Source of the DNA: Saccharibacillus deserti
GTDB lineage: Bacteria; Bacillota; Bacilli; Paenibacillales; Paenibacillaceae
Assembly: GCF_013618475.1 (NCBI RefSeq)
Contig: NZ_JABJVN010000001.1
Span: 620,001-684,000 of the forward strand
Length of the DNA stretch: 64,000 nt
Reading direction: 5' to 3'
Under the pieces are notes generated by a model. The model ran no database searches. It worked only from the letters and a program-made list of their open reading frames with translations, and was not told the origin of the DNA. The first letter of the stretch is position 1. The number at the start of each line of letters is the position of its first letter. Shown piece after piece: positions 51,709-60,733 of this stretch. The translations under genes and the position numbers were made by a program.

Positions 51709-51736
51709 GGCGCCTCCTATACAGGAAGCGCCTTTT
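51709..51736 (+). terminator. Terminator of gpsA
   Basis: A 10-bp stem with one mismatch (51709-51718 with 51723-51732) and a T4 run, just upstream of the next ribosome site. Confidence 0.65.
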
Positions 51737-51753
51737 CGAGAGGAGGCGTTAAC

Positions 51754-52113
51754 ATGTCGACAGAGCGATATACCGTATCGTTTACCCCGGAAGGCAAAAG
51801 TGCCCGGGTGCGTTCGGGGACGTCCCTGCTTGCGGCGGCCCGTACGGCCGGCGTGCATATCCCGGTTCGCTGCGAAGGCAAGATGGGCTGTCTGATGTGC
51901 AAAGTGACGCTCGAACCCGGAAGCGGCGGCGTTCTGCCGCCCGCCGAAGCGGAACGCCGAAAACTGGGGGCAGCTTTGGATCATGGGGTTCGCCTCGCCT
52001 GCCAAGCCAAAGTGTGCGGGGAAATTTCGGTTGAGACACCCGAAGATCCGCTCAAGCGGGCAGTCCGCCTGCAGTTGGAAAAACAGCGGGAAGAGGATGA
52101 CTTTTGGCGGTGA
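51754..52113 (+). CDS. 2Fe-2S ferredoxin-like protein
   Basis: The 119-residue protein is a plant/adrenodoxin-type ferredoxin fold: cysteines at 40, 46, 49 and 83 (CEGKMGCLMC and LACQ) form a CX5CX2CX33C [2Fe-2S] site, with the usual SLLAAARTAGVHIPVRC helix before it. The last 25 residues are a charged helix. AGGAGGCGTTAAC precedes the ATG. The electron partner is unknown. Its slot, between gpsA and hbs, holds spoIVA and two yph genes in B. subtilis. Confidence 0.88.
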   Translation: MSTERYTVSFTPEGKSARVRSGTSLLAAARTAGVHIPVRCEGKMGCLMCKVTLEPGSGGVLPPAEAERRKLGAALDHGVRLACQAKVCGEISVETPEDPLKRAVRLQLEKQREEDDFWR

Positions 52114-52161
52114 GTAGGCAAAGCCTGCTTGGTTAAATGTCGCCTGAGACTTACGAAACGC

Positions 52162-52190
52162 TTGAAATTATAAGGCCGGTGTATTACTAT
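52162..52190 (+). promoter_or_regulatory. Sigma-A promoter of hbs
   Basis: TTGAAA (52162-52167), a 17-bp spacer and TACTAT (52185-52190). The leader of about 150 nt contains the second half of a TAAGGCCGG/CCGGCCTTA inverted repeat. Confidence 0.7.
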
Positions 52191-52348
52191 ATGGATGTTG
52201 CCTACAGAACGCAAGTTCTGGCAGTTTGAGAATTCCGGCCTTACACCGCTCGGCGGTTCGTGATCAGGCTTATCGGAAAGACCAAATACGCCTTTTCGGC
52301 GGGCACTCGGACGAGTGCCGGGTATGACTGTAACAGGAGGTGAAACGC

Positions 52349-52621
52349 ATGAACAAATCTGATCTGATCAGCCACGTAGCAGAAGCTTCGGAGCTTGGCA
52401 AGAAAGAAGCAACCAAAGCGGTTGACTCCGTTTTCGAAGCCATTGCTGCCGCTCTGCAAAACGGCGAGAAAGTACAACTCGTCGGATTCGGAAACTTCGA
52501 GATTCGCGAACGTTCCGCCCGTAAAGGACGCAACCCGCAAACCGGCGAAGAGATCGAAATCCCGGCAAGCAAGATTCCTGCTTTCAAACCGGGCAAAGCC
52601 CTGAAAGACGGAATTAAATAA
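52349..52621 (+). CDS. hbs: HU-type DNA-binding protein
   Basis: HU bends and packs DNA. The 90-residue protein is a standard [53 protein letters not shown] with the DNA-intercalating Pro arm, and FKPGKALKD. The start is ATG 52349, 8 nt after AACAGGAGGTG; a GTG at 52340 lies in that site. Own promoter and terminator, and codon use typical of abundant proteins. Confidence 0.96.
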   Translation: MNKSDLISHVAEASELGKKEATKAVDSVFEAIAAALQNGEKVQLVGFGNFEIRERSARKGRNPQTGEEIEIPASKIPAFKPGKALKDGIK

Positions 52622-52689
52622 AATCTACATAATCCCCAGGGATTGAAGATTTTGCATCGCCCGGCCCAGGTTTGGGAGATCGGAAAGAA

Positions 52690-52718
52690 GCCGTGAATAC
52701 ATATTCACGGCTTTTTTC
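52690..52718 (+). terminator. Terminator of hbs
   Basis: A perfect 9-bp stem (52690-52698 with 52703-52711), ACAT loop and T7 run. Confidence 0.9.
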
Positions 52719-52739
52719 TTTTTCATCCCGGCTGGGCGG

Positions 52740-52769
52740 TTGACAATACAGGCCGGCATTTGCCATCAT
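52740..52769 (+). promoter_or_regulatory. Candidate promoter of mtrB
   Basis: A perfect TTGACA (52740-52745) with CATCAT at 18 bp (52764-52769); the -10 is weak. Confidence 0.5.
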
Positions 52770-52810
52770 AAATAGACTGTACCAAAGAACGAAAAAAAGG
52801 GGGAACAATT

Positions 52811-53035
52811 GTGGAACATTCGGAAAAAGCGGATTATATCGTCATCAAAGCCCATGAAAACGGTGTGCATGTGATCGGATTGACGCGCGGCCAAGATACC
52901 CGGTTTCATCATACGGAGAAGCTGGACAAAGGCGAAGTGCTGATCGCGCAGTTTACCGATCACACGTCGGCGATCAAGGTTCGCGGCAGAGCTACGGTAT
53001 TCACCAAACACGGAAATATCGAAACGGAAACCTGA
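52811..53035 (+). CDS. mtrB: Trp RNA-binding attenuation protein (TRAP)
   Basis: TRAP forms an 11-mer ring that, with tryptophan bound, wraps leader RNA carrying (G/U)AG triplets and ends transcription of trp genes. The 74-residue protein shows [32 protein letters not shown] split across two strands, and the RNA-binding [16 protein letters not shown] region with its Lys and Arg. The start is GTG 52811 behind AAAGGGGGAACAATT. mtrB follows hbs directly; the folE (mtrA) gene found between them in B. subtilis is absent. Confidence 0.95.
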   Translation: MEHSEKADYIVIKAHENGVHVIGLTRGQDTRFHHTEKLDKGEVLIAQFTDHTSAIKVRGRATVFTKHGNIETET

Positions 53036-53044
53036 GTGTTTGCG

Positions 53045-53074
53045 TTAGTCGTTTGAAAAGGCGTATGTTATAAT
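53045..53074 (+). promoter_or_regulatory. Candidate promoter of the hepS-hepT operon
   Basis: TTAGTC (53045-53050), an 18-bp spacer and a perfect TATAAT (53069-53074), between mtrB and hepS. Confidence 0.55.
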
Positions 53075-53129
53075 AGAAAAGATTGTGACAAAAATAGCGT
53101 TGAACGTTGTAAAAGTCGGAGGCTATGAG

Positions 53130-53915
53130 ATGAAACCCTACTGCGTACCGGAAAAAACCGAAAAATACACCGGGTATGACATGATCCGGAAGCATACGGA
53201 CGTTCCGGCGCTGCCGGATGCGCGGCTTCGCCTGCTGCATACTTTCCTCGAAGCTTCCGACTTGGCCGCAAAAAGCGAAGTCTACGGCACCGTAACCGCG
53301 CTGCTTCAGAACGGGCTCGATATTCACGACCGTGTCGAGCCGGGAGACGACAGCGAAGAAGAAGAAGCGATGCGCTCGCGGCAGCTCAAAGTGCTGGCGG
53401 GCGATTACTACAGCAGCCGCTTTTACCAGCTGTTGGCCGCCGCCGGAGAAATTGGCATGATCGCCGAATTGAGCCGGGCTATTGCAGACGTCAATCGCAG
53501 CAAAATGGAGCTTTACCTGCGCATTCAAAGCGGACAGGCACCGGAACTTCGCGAATATCTGGACGAGGCGGCCGCGATCAAGGCACGCCTGTTTGAGGGC
53601 TTCGATGTGCTGCTTGACGGTCCGCTGCTGCCTTACTGGCGGACTCTTCTGCCTCTCGTCGGCCTGTGCGAAGCGGCGGTAGACGAACTTGCGGCAGCCG
53701 AACCGGGCAGCGCAGGATCGACGTTCCGGCGGGATCTCGAAGTCCAGGGCACAAGTGAGTCTCGCGAGACGCTGGCTGCCCTGCTGCTGGAGTTCACGGA
53801 ACGTTTGGACTCGGAAATCAAGGCGCTGCCGGGCGAAGTGAACCGCGAAGCGCTGCTTCCTCTTGCCGCACGGTTTCGTAATGCGGCCGAAATAAAAGGC
53901 GAGGTGAACGGATAA
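53130..53915 (+). CDS. hepS: Heptaprenyl diphosphate synthase, component I
   Basis: HepS is the non-catalytic partner that sets chain length in the two-part C35 prenyl diphosphate synthase. The 261-residue protein is helical and shows the family's LKVLAGDYYSSRFYQLLAAAGEI and IADVNRSKMELYL segments. The start is ATG 53130, 7 nt after CGGAGG. The stop and the menG start share one base (TAATG), so the two are coupled. Placement with menG and hepT matches B. subtilis. Confidence 0.9.
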   Translation: MKPYCVPEKTEKYTGYDMIRKHTDVPALPDARLRLLHTFLEASDLAAKSEVYGTVTALLQNGLDIHDRVEPGDDSEEEEAMRSRQLKVLAGDYYSSRFYQLLAAAGEIGMIAELSRAIADVNRSKMELYLRIQSGQAPELREYLDEAAAIKARLFEGFDVLLDGPLLPYWRTLLPLVGLCEAAVDELAAAEPGSAGSTFRRDLEVQGTSESRETLAALLLEFTERLDSEIKALPGEVNREALLPLAARFRNAAEIKGEVNG

Positions 53916-54631
53916 TGGCGGATTCGCCGAAACCGAAAGAAGAGTTCGTCCATGACGTTTTTCAGCAAATTGCGCCGAAATACGATCGGATGAACAATAT
54001 TATCAGCTTCAACCGCCACAAGTCCTGGCGTAAATTCGCCATGCGCAAAATGGCCATGTCGGAAGGCCAAAGCGCGATCGACTTATGCTGCGGAACCTGC
54101 GACTGGACCATCAGCCTGGCCGAGACAAGCAAAAGCGGGGCGATTACCGGGCTGGACTTCAGCGCTGCCATGCTTGATGTAGGACGTACCAAATTGGCCC
54201 GCATGCCGCACGGCAGTCAAATCTCGCTGATCCAGGGCAATGCGATGCAGCTGCCGTTCGCCGACAATTCGTTCGATTACGCAACGATCGGTTTCGGTCT
54301 GCGAAATGTGCCGGATCTGGTGCAGGTGCTCAAAGAAATGCAGCGTGTCGTCAAGCCCGGAGGCATGGTGGTCTGTCTGGAAGTATCCAAACCCACTGCA
54401 CAGCCGTTCAAAGGCATGTATTATTTTTACTTCGATCGGGTGCTTCCGTTATTCGGAAAAGTGTTCGCCAAAAGCTACGAGCAGTACAAATGGCTGCCCG
54501 AGTCGTTGAAGCCGTTTCCCGGCCGCAAAGAACTGGCGAACATTTTCCGCGAGGTTGGCCTGCAGCAGGTGGAAGATTATCCGCTGACCGGCGGAGTAGC
54601 CGCGCTGCATATCGGAATTAAGGAGAAATAG
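53915..54631 (+). CDS. menG: Demethylmenaquinone methyltransferase
   Basis: MenG adds the last methyl to demethylmenaquinone with S-adenosylmethionine. The 238-residue protein has VHDVFQQIAPKYDRMNNIISF, the SAM loop AIDLCCGTCDWTISLA, GLDFSAAML, and the FGLRNVPDLVQVLKEMQRVVKPGG motif of the UbiE/MenG family. It carries GxGT-type loop CCGTC with two cysteines. Second gene of the operon. Confidence 0.95.
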   Translation: MADSPKPKEEFVHDVFQQIAPKYDRMNNIISFNRHKSWRKFAMRKMAMSEGQSAIDLCCGTCDWTISLAETSKSGAITGLDFSAAMLDVGRTKLARMPHGSQISLIQGNAMQLPFADNSFDYATIGFGLRNVPDLVQVLKEMQRVVKPGGMVVCLEVSKPTAQPFKGMYYFYFDRVLPLFGKVFAKSYEQYKWLPESLKPFPGRKELANIFREVGLQQVEDYPLTGGVAALHIGIKEK

Positions 54632-54632
54632 A

Positions 54633-55505
54633 ATGTTCGGGAAAATCCGTGTTTTTTTGGAAATGATCAAGATTGAACATACTTTGTTTGCACTCCCTTT
54701 CGCGTTTATGGGAATGCTGCTTGGCTCCGTGGTCATTAACGGACATCTGCCTTCCTGGGCACAGGCGGGCTGGATTCTGCTGGCGATGGTCGGAGCCAGA
54801 AGCGCGGCGATGGGGCTGAACCGCCTGATCGACCGTTATATCGATGCCAAGAATCCGCGTACGGAAAAGCGCGCGATTCCGGCCGGACTGTTGAAGACGA
54901 GCGAAGTGATTATTTTCGTTGCCGTATTCCTTGGCTTGTTCCTGTGGGCGACGTTCGAATTGTCCCGTTTTGCTTTGACTTTGTTCCCGGTCGCTCTCGT
55001 GCTGATCGTCGCGTACTCGTATACGAAGCGCTTTACATGGCTCTGCCATCTGGTGCTGGGCGCCACGATCGCACTTGCCCCGCTGGGCGGATGGGCGGCG
55101 GTAACCGACAGCTTCAGCTGGTCGTCGCTTGTCTTTTATATCGCGATCGCTTTTTGGACAGCCGGCTTCGATGTGATCTATGCCTGCGACGATATCGACT
55201 TCGACCGCCGCGAAGGCATCTACTCTATTCCGAGCCGTTTCGGTCTGGAAAAAGCATTGAAGATTGCGCAGGGATTCCACGCGGTAACAGCCGCGGGGCT
55301 TATTCTTCTGGCCGTGATCTCTCCGCTCGGCTGGTGGTACGTGGCGGGCGTCGTGATCGCCTGCTCGATTCTGTTCTATCAGCACCGCATTGTGAAGCCG
55401 AATGATCTCAGCCGTGTACAGACCGCTTTTTTCACGATGAACAGCTGGCTTAGCAGTATCGTTTTCGTGTTCACTCTGATCGATTTGGTGGTGAAATTTT
55501 GGTAA
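54633..55505 (+). CDS. mqnP: UbiA-family prenyltransferase, probably MqnP
   Basis: The 290-residue membrane protein has about nine helices and both Asp-rich UbiA motifs: NRLIDRYIDAKNPRTEKR and DVIYACDDIDFDRREGIYS. These bind the prenyl diphosphate through Mg. Beside mqnA and ubiX it is most likely the prenyltransferase of the futalosine menaquinone route, acting on 1,4-dihydroxy-6-naphthoate (MqnP), rather than a ubiquinone enzyme or MenA. AAGGAGAAATAG lies ahead of the ATG, one base after menG. Confidence 0.85.
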   Translation: MFGKIRVFLEMIKIEHTLFALPFAFMGMLLGSVVINGHLPSWAQAGWILLAMVGARSAAMGLNRLIDRYIDAKNPRTEKRAIPAGLLKTSEVIIFVAVFLGLFLWATFELSRFALTLFPVALVLIVAYSYTKRFTWLCHLVLGATIALAPLGGWAAVTDSFSWSSLVFYIAIAFWTAGFDVIYACDDIDFDRREGIYSIPSRFGLEKALKIAQGFHAVTAAGLILLAVISPLGWWYVAGVVIACSILFYQHRIVKPNDLSRVQTAFFTMNSWLSSIVFVFTLIDLVVKFW

Positions 55506-56116
55506 ACGAACTCGCAGGCGCCGGCAGGCACTGGGTATTGGGCATCACCGGGGCCAGCGGCAGCGTTTACGGCATCCGATTGGCGGAAGAACTGCTGGAT
55601 AACGGTTTTTCGGTGCATCTGGTCGTTTCCAATGCCGGCTGGCGCGTATTGAAGGAAGAAATGGATTTCGACGCGTCCAAACGCGAAGAAGAGCTGGAGC
55701 GCCGTTTGGGCGGTCGTCCGGGCCGGTTGGTCTATCATCCGGTAGCGGATATCGGGGCGTCGATCGCCAGCGGTTCTTTTCGGGCCGAGGGGATGATCGT
55801 CGCCCCGTGTTCGATGGGAACCCTCTCTTCGATCGCGCACGGAACGTCGGACAATCTGATGACGCGCGCGGCCGATGTGATGGTCAAGGAAGGTCGCCCG
55901 CTTGTGCTTGTCCCAAGAGAAACGCCGCTGCATGCGATCCATTTGGAAAATATGCTGAAACTGTCCCGCCTGGGCGTCAAGATGGTCCCGGCCATGCCCG
56001 CTTTTTACCACCGTCCCCGGACACTGGAAGAAGCCGTGGACTTTCTGGTCGGAAAAGTGCTGGACAGTGTTGGAATCGGACACAACTTGTTTAAAAGATG
56101 GGGGGAGGAAACGTGA
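55499..56116 (+). CDS. ubiX: Flavin prenyltransferase UbiX
   Basis: UbiX makes prenylated FMN, the cofactor of UbiD-type decarboxylases. The 205-residue protein has the FMN loop GITGASGSVYGIRLAEELL, SNAGWRVL, ASGSFRAEGMIVAPCSMGTLSSIAHGTSDNL, and VLVPRETPLHAIHLENMLKL. The frame overlaps the end of the UbiA-type gene by 7 bp; the best start is TTG 55499 behind GGTGGTGA. A UbiD-like decarboxylase (MqnL) would be its client in the futalosine route, but none is in this window. Confidence 0.9.
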   Translation: MVNELAGAGRHWVLGITGASGSVYGIRLAEELLDNGFSVHLVVSNAGWRVLKEEMDFDASKREEELERRLGGRPGRLVYHPVADIGASIASGSFRAEGMIVAPCSMGTLSSIAHGTSDNLMTRAADVMVKEGRPLVLVPRETPLHAIHLENMLKLSRLGVKMVPAMPAFYHRPRTLEEAVDFLVGKVLDSVGIGHNLFKRWGEET

Positions 56117-56973
56117 AGGAGAGCGATACGCTGCGTCTGGGACGCATCCTCTACACCAACGTTTGGCCGGTCTATCACTACTTCGATCCTTCCGCGCTCG
56201 ATTTTCCGGCTGAGAGCCGGACGGAACTGCCGGCTGCCTTGAATCGTCTGCTGCTGGAAGGGGAGCTGGATATGAGTCCGGTCTCTTCGTTTGCTTACGC
56301 CATGGCGGCGGACCGTTTCCTGCTGCTCCCGGATTTGTCGGTGAGTGCGGACGGACCGGTCCGGTCGATTCTCTGCTTTTCCAAAAAACCGTTTGCCGAA
56401 GCGGTTCAGGGCCGGATCGCATTAACCAATACGTCGGCGACTTCCGTCAATCTGCTGAAGATTATTGCGGAAAAAGCATACGGCGCAAAGCCGGAGTACG
56501 TCACCTGCGAGCCCCATCTCGAAGACATGCTGGAACATGCGGATGCGGCGCTGTTGATCGGCGATCATGCCATCCGGGCCGACTGGGCGAATACGGAGTA
56601 TACGGTGACCGACCTCGGCGCGGAATGGAAAAGCTGGACGGGTCTCAGTATGACTTTTGCGGTCTGGGCGGTTTCGAAGCAGGCGGCGGAACGTTATCCG
56701 GACCGGATCGGCGAACTGGCCGCGGCTTTGGCCGCAAGCAAGAACAGAAGTCTCGACGATCTGACGCCGGTTGCGGCAAAAGCGCAGGCCGAGCTGGGCG
56801 GGCACCTTCGTTACTGGCAGGGGTACTTCGAGAATCTTCGTTACGACTTGACTCCGGAGCGCCTGGACGGACTGAACCTTTACTTCCGCCATGCCCGGGA
56901 GATGGGACTGCTGCCGCAGGAAGCGCAAATTCAAATTTGGACCGACAAAACGCGGATATGGGTGAACGAATGA
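56113..56973 (+). CDS. mqnA: Chorismate dehydratase MqnA
   Basis: MqnA converts chorismate to 3-[(1-carboxyvinyl)oxy]benzoate, the first committed step of the futalosine pathway. The 286-residue protein has LRLGRILYTNVWPVYHYF, ELDMSPVSSFAYAM, ALTNTSATSVNLLKII and LLIGDHAIR, as in the family. The start is GTG 56113 (overlapping the ubiX stop as GTGA), behind GGGGGAGGAA. An in-frame ATG at 56098 has no site. Its presence here places the route in this organism, although mqnB, mqnC, mqnD and mqnE are not in the window. Confidence 0.9.
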   Translation: MKESDTLRLGRILYTNVWPVYHYFDPSALDFPAESRTELPAALNRLLLEGELDMSPVSSFAYAMAADRFLLLPDLSVSADGPVRSILCFSKKPFAEAVQGRIALTNTSATSVNLLKIIAEKAYGAKPEYVTCEPHLEDMLEHADAALLIGDHAIRADWANTEYTVTDLGAEWKSWTGLSMTFAVWAVSKQAAERYPDRIGELAAALAASKNRSLDDLTPVAAKAQAELGGHLRYWQGYFENLRYDLTPERLDGLNLYFRHAREMGLLPQEAQIQIWTDKTRIWVNE

Positions 56974-57944
56974 AACGAATGGAGATCTTCGGAACGTTAA
57001 AAAAAGATATGGACGCCGTCGAACGTTCGCTTTATGCCTGCATTGAAGTCGAAAGCGAAGCACTGGGCGAAGCGGCGATGCATCTGCTGAAAGCCGGCGG
57101 CAAACGCCTGCGCCCGGCTTTTGTCCTGCTGGGCGGCAAATTCGGCACGTACGAGCTCGAACGGCTGCAGCTTATTGCCGTGCCGCTGGAACTGATTCAT
57201 ATGGCGTCGCTGGTCCATGACGATGTGATCGACAACGCGCAGACGCGGCGGGGCCAACTGACCGTCAAAGCCAAATGGGATAACCGGATCGCCATGTACA
57301 CGGGTGATTACATTTATGCCAAGGCGCTGGAGATGGTCGCAGGGTTGGAAGATCCGCGGATTCACCGGGTATTAGCCAAAGCGATGGTTGAAATGTCGAT
57401 CGGCGAGATGGAGCAAATCCGCGACTTTTTCAATTCAAACCAAAGTATTCGCCGTTATCTGCTGCGGATCCGCCGCAAAACGGCGCTGTTGATCGCAGTC
57501 AGCTGCCAGCTCGGCGCGCTGGCCGCCGGAGCTTCGGAGAAAGAAGCGCACGAACTGTACAACTACGGCTACAATGTAGGGATGGCGTTCCAGATTCGCG
57601 ACGATCTGCTGGATCTGTGCGGAACGGAGAAGCAGATCGGCAAACCGCCGGGCAGCGATATTCGCCAAGGCAATATCACGATTCCGGTGCTGTATGCGCT
57701 GCAGGAAGAACGGCTGCGCGCTCCGCTGCTGGAGGAAATCGTCCGTATCCATGCGGCAAACGGACATACGGACGTTACCGCCGCCGTAACGATGATCCGC
57801 AGCAGCGGAGGAATCGCGCGTGCGGAAGAACTGGCTGACCGGTATACGCAAAAAGCGCTGGACGCGCTGGGCCGCCTGCCCGATATCCGGGCACGCCGCC
57901 ATCTGCGCGATATCGCGAATTTTGTGTCCAGACGAACCTATTGA
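56970..57944 (+). CDS. hepT: Heptaprenyl diphosphate synthase, component II
   Basis: The catalytic part of the C35 prenyl synthase for the menaquinone side chain. The 324-residue protein has both Asp-rich motifs, LVHDDVIDNAQTRRG and FQIRDDLLDLCG, plus LLKAGGKRLRPAFVLL near the N-terminus and the GKPPGSDIRQGNITIPVLYAL segment. It starts at ATG 56970 overlapping the mqnA stop (ATGA), or at 56979. The terminator at 57966-57999 ends the operon. Confidence 0.94.
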   Translation: MKRMEIFGTLKKDMDAVERSLYACIEVESEALGEAAMHLLKAGGKRLRPAFVLLGGKFGTYELERLQLIAVPLELIHMASLVHDDVIDNAQTRRGQLTVKAKWDNRIAMYTGDYIYAKALEMVAGLEDPRIHRVLAKAMVEMSIGEMEQIRDFFNSNQSIRRYLLRIRRKTALLIAVSCQLGALAAGASEKEAHELYNYGYNVGMAFQIRDDLLDLCGTEKQIGKPPGSDIRQGNITIPVLYALQEERLRAPLLEEIVRIHAANGHTDVTAAVTMIRSSGGIARAEELADRYTQKALDALGRLPDIRARRHLRDIANFVSRRTY

Positions 57945-57965
57945 ACGCCAAGCAAATACCGCGGC

Positions 57966-57999
57966 AAAAAAGGGAGATTCCGAGGAATCTCCCTTTTTT
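57966..57999 (+). terminator. Terminator of the hep/menaquinone operon
   Basis: A 9-bp stem (57972-57980 with 57985-57993), A-run before and T6 run after. Confidence 0.9.
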
Positions 58000-58016
58000 C
58001 GCAAGATGATGCAGGA

Positions 58017-58046
58017 TTATTGCATTAACTCGTTTAACTCTATAAA
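58017..58046 (+). promoter_or_regulatory. Candidate promoter of ndk-cheR
   Basis: TTATTG (58017-58022), an 18-bp spacer and TATAAA (58041-58046), 53 bp before the ndk start. Confidence 0.55.
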
Positions 58047-58098
58047 AAGCAAGCGTCTCAGCCGATAATAAATCATATGCCGAAAGTGGGAGATTGCG

Positions 58099-58542
58099 AT
58101 GGAACGCACTTTTATGATGGTTAAACCCGATGGAGTACAACGCGGACTGGTCGGACGGATCGTCAGCCGATTCGAAGACAAAGGATTCAAGCTGGTTGCG
58201 GGGAAATTCATGCAGATCTCGGAAGAACAGGCCAAGCGTCATTATGCCGAGCACGAGGGCAAACCGTTCTTCGGGGATCTGGTGGAATTCATTACGTCCG
58301 GTCCGGTATTCGCCATGGTATGGGAAGGCGACGATGTCATCGCGCTGTCCCGGATCCTGATGGGCAAGACCAAAGTCACGGAAGCGCTGCCGGGGACGAT
58401 TCGAGGGGATTTTGCGGCACACACGCCGTTTAACCTGATTCACGGATCGGACGGAACGGAAAGCGCCAAACGGGAAATCGCCAACTTTTTCACTGAAGCG
58501 GAACAGCATGATTACGACAAGGCGGTGGCGCGATGGATCTGA
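58099..58542 (+). CDS. ndk: Nucleoside diphosphate kinase
   Basis: Ndk balances the nucleoside triphosphate pools through a phospho-His. The 147-residue protein has [35 protein letters not shown], and [16 protein letters not shown] with the active-site His. GGGAG lies before the ATG. It overlaps cheR by 10 bp. Confidence 0.96.
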   Translation: MERTFMMVKPDGVQRGLVGRIVSRFEDKGFKLVAGKFMQISEEQAKRHYAEHEGKPFFGDLVEFITSGPVFAMVWEGDDVIALSRILMGKTKVTEALPGTIRGDFAAHTPFNLIHGSDGTESAKREIANFFTEAEQHDYDKAVARWI

Positions 58543-59360
58543 TCAGAAGCGGCGCGGGGCGCGAAGAAGTATCTGCCCCGGGAAGCGACCCGGACTACAG
58601 CGGGTTTATTAAAAACGTAAATGCGAGCACAGGAATCGACTTGTCCCAATATAAGGAAGCGCAGATGAAGCGTCGTTTGACCACGCTGCGCAGCAAGCAC
58701 GGCTATGACACGTTTGCCCAGTTTTTTGAAGCGATGAAAAAGGACAAAACCCTGTTCTTCGAATTCCTCGACCGGATGACGATCAACGTATCGGAATTCT
58801 GGCGCAACCCGAACCGCTGGGAAGTGCTGCGCGATACGATTATTCCGGAACTGCGCACAGGCGGCAAAAAAGGGCTGAAAGTATGGAGCGCGGCGTGTTC
58901 GACAGGCGAAGAGCCTTACACGCTGGCGATGATTCTCGACGGACACGGCATTCTGGGCGATTCCAAGCTGGTTGCTGCGGATCTGGACGAAGGCGCGCTT
59001 GCCAAAGCGAAACAAGGACAGTACCTGGAGCGCTCGCTCAAGGATGTGCCTTCGAAAGTCGCGGAAAAGTATTTCAAAGCCGACGGTTTGATATACAAAG
59101 TCGACGACAAGCTTAAGCGGGCCGTCAATTTCCAAAAGCTGAATCTGCTGACCGACAAATTCGACGACGGCTACGATCTGATCGTCTGCCGCAACGTCAT
59201 GATTTATTTCACGGAAGAAGCGAAATCGACTCTCTATCACAAGTTCGCGTCCAGCCTGCGCAAAGGCGGCGTGCTGTTCGTAGGCAGTACGGAACAGATC
59301 TTCTCGCCCGGACAGTACGGACTGGAGCCATGCGACACGTTTTTCTACAAGAAAATCTAA
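58533..59360 (+). CDS. cheR: Chemotaxis protein methyltransferase CheR
   Basis: CheR methylates glutamates on chemoreceptors. The 275-residue protein has the N-terminal helical domain ([26 protein letters not shown], given here in part, about 23-90), [14 protein letters not shown], the SAM loop [38 protein letters not shown] and [12 protein letters not shown]. The gene sits between ndk and aroC (aroF), exactly as in B. subtilis, and implies a chemotaxis system elsewhere. Confidence 0.94.
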   Translation: MDLIRSGAGREEVSAPGSDPDYSGFIKNVNASTGIDLSQYKEAQMKRRLTTLRSKHGYDTFAQFFEAMKKDKTLFFEFLDRMTINVSEFWRNPNRWEVLRDTIIPELRTGGKKGLKVWSAACSTGEEPYTLAMILDGHGILGDSKLVAADLDEGALAKAKQGQYLERSLKDVPSKVAEKYFKADGLIYKVDDKLKRAVNFQKLNLLTDKFDDGYDLIVCRNVMIYFTEEAKSTLYHKFASSLRKGGVLFVGSTEQIFSPGQYGLEPCDTFFYKKI

Positions 59361-59377
59361 ACGGGTTCCCGTTCGCA

Positions 59378-59432
59378 CAAAAGCCGAAAAAGTCGTCATA
59401 CTCCGCCTCGGGGCGGAAATGGCGGCTTTTTT
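59378..59432 (+). terminator. Terminator of ndk-cheR
   Basis: CAAAAGCCG pairs with CGGCTTTTTTG around an inner TCCGC/GCGGA stem, ending in six T. Confidence 0.8.
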
Positions 59433-59471
59433 GCATGTAATTCGCCGATCTTACGCAAAATGTAAAGGCTC

Positions 59472-59500
59472 TTGGACAAGCTGCGGACAGATGGTATAAT
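59472..59500 (+). promoter_or_regulatory. Sigma-A promoter of aroC-aroB-aroH
   Basis: TTGGAC (59472-59477), a 17-bp spacer and a perfect TATAAT (59495-59500). Confidence 0.75.
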
Positions 59501-59562
59501 GGGCGAAGACATTTACGGATTTTAGCCGTTTACAGTTTAAAAGTTTAAAGGGGGAACGCGTT

Positions 59563-60732
59563 ATGAGTTTACGTTACTTGACCGCCGGGGAGACCCACGG
59601 ACCGCAGCTGACCGCGATCGTTGAAGGAATGCCGAGCAATCTGCGGATCGATTTCGAGGCTTTGAACTTTCAACTGCTGCGCAGGCAAAAAGGGTACGGC
59701 CGAGGCCGCCGTATGCAGATCGAGCAGGATCAAGCGGATATCGTAGGCGGCGTTCGCCATGGACAAACGACGGGAGCGCCGATCGCTCTGGTCGTCGCCA
59801 ACAACGACTGGAAGCACTGGACCAAGATCATGAACGTCGAGCCGATGGAAGGCACGGACGAAGAGAAACGCCGCGTGCACCGTCCGCGTCCGGGCCATGC
59901 CGATCTTAACGGCGGGCTAAAATACGACCTCAAAGACCTGCGCAACGTCCTGGAACGTTCGAGTGCCCGCGAGACGGCTGTCCGCGTCGCCGTCGGCGCG
60001 CTGGCCCGCCAACTGCTCGAAGTGTTCGGTATCCGTATCGGCGGACAAGTGCTGCGAATCGGCGAGATCGTCGCTCCGGCCAACAATCTGCCGCTCGATG
60101 AACTCGTTGCCCGCACGGAAGCGTCTTCCGTACGTGTCGCCGACGAAGAAACCGAGAAGAAGATGGAAGCCTACATCGACCTGATCAAAAAAGAAGGCGA
60201 TTCGGTCGGCGGCGTAGTCGAATGTATCGTCGAAGGCCTGCCAGTCGGTCTCGGCAGTTACGTGCAGTACGACCGCAAGCTCGACGCGCGTATCGCCCAA
60301 GCCGTTATGTCGATCAATGCCTTCAAAGGCGTCGAAATCGGCATCGGCTTCGAAGCGGGAGAACTGCGGGGCTCGCAGGTGCACGACGAGATTCTGTACA
60401 CGGAAGAAACCGGTTATACGCGGGCTTCCAATCGTCTGGGCGGTTTCGAAGGCGGGATTACGAACGGGATGCCAATCGTCGTACGCGGCGTCATGAAGCC
60501 GATCCCGACGCTCTACAAGCCGCTGCGCAGTGTCGATATCGACACCAAGGAAGCGTTCAATGCCCAGGTGGAGCGTTCCGACGCCTGCGCCGTTCCGGCA
60601 GCGAGCGTCGTGATGGAGAGCGTCGTCGCCTGGGAAGTCGCCAAAGCGTTCCTCGAAAAATTCGGCGGCGATTCGATGGAGGAAATCAAAGCGAACTACG
60701 AAAATTACAAGCGTCAGCTGGAGAACTACTAA
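59563..60732 (+). CDS. aroC: Chorismate synthase
   Basis: It makes chorismate from EPSP using reduced FMN. The 389-residue protein has [71 protein letters not shown] (one segment, split here by family motifs) and [30 protein letters not shown] precedes the ATG. First gene of the aro set; called aroF in B. subtilis naming. Confidence 0.96.
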   Translation: MSLRYLTAGETHGPQLTAIVEGMPSNLRIDFEALNFQLLRRQKGYGRGRRMQIEQDQADIVGGVRHGQTTGAPIALVVANNDWKHWTKIMNVEPMEGTDEEKRRVHRPRPGHADLNGGLKYDLKDLRNVLERSSARETAVRVAVGALARQLLEVFGIRIGGQVLRIGEIVAPANNLPLDELVARTEASSVRVADEETEKKMEAYIDLIKKEGDSVGGVVECIVEGLPVGLGSYVQYDRKLDARIAQAVMSINAFKGVEIGIGFEAGELRGSQVHDEILYTEETGYTRASNRLGGFEGGITNGMPIVVRGVMKPIPTLYKPLRSVDIDTKEAFNAQVERSDACAVPAASVVMESVVAWEVAKAFLEKFGGDSMEEIKANYENYKRQLENY

Positions 60733-60733
60733 G

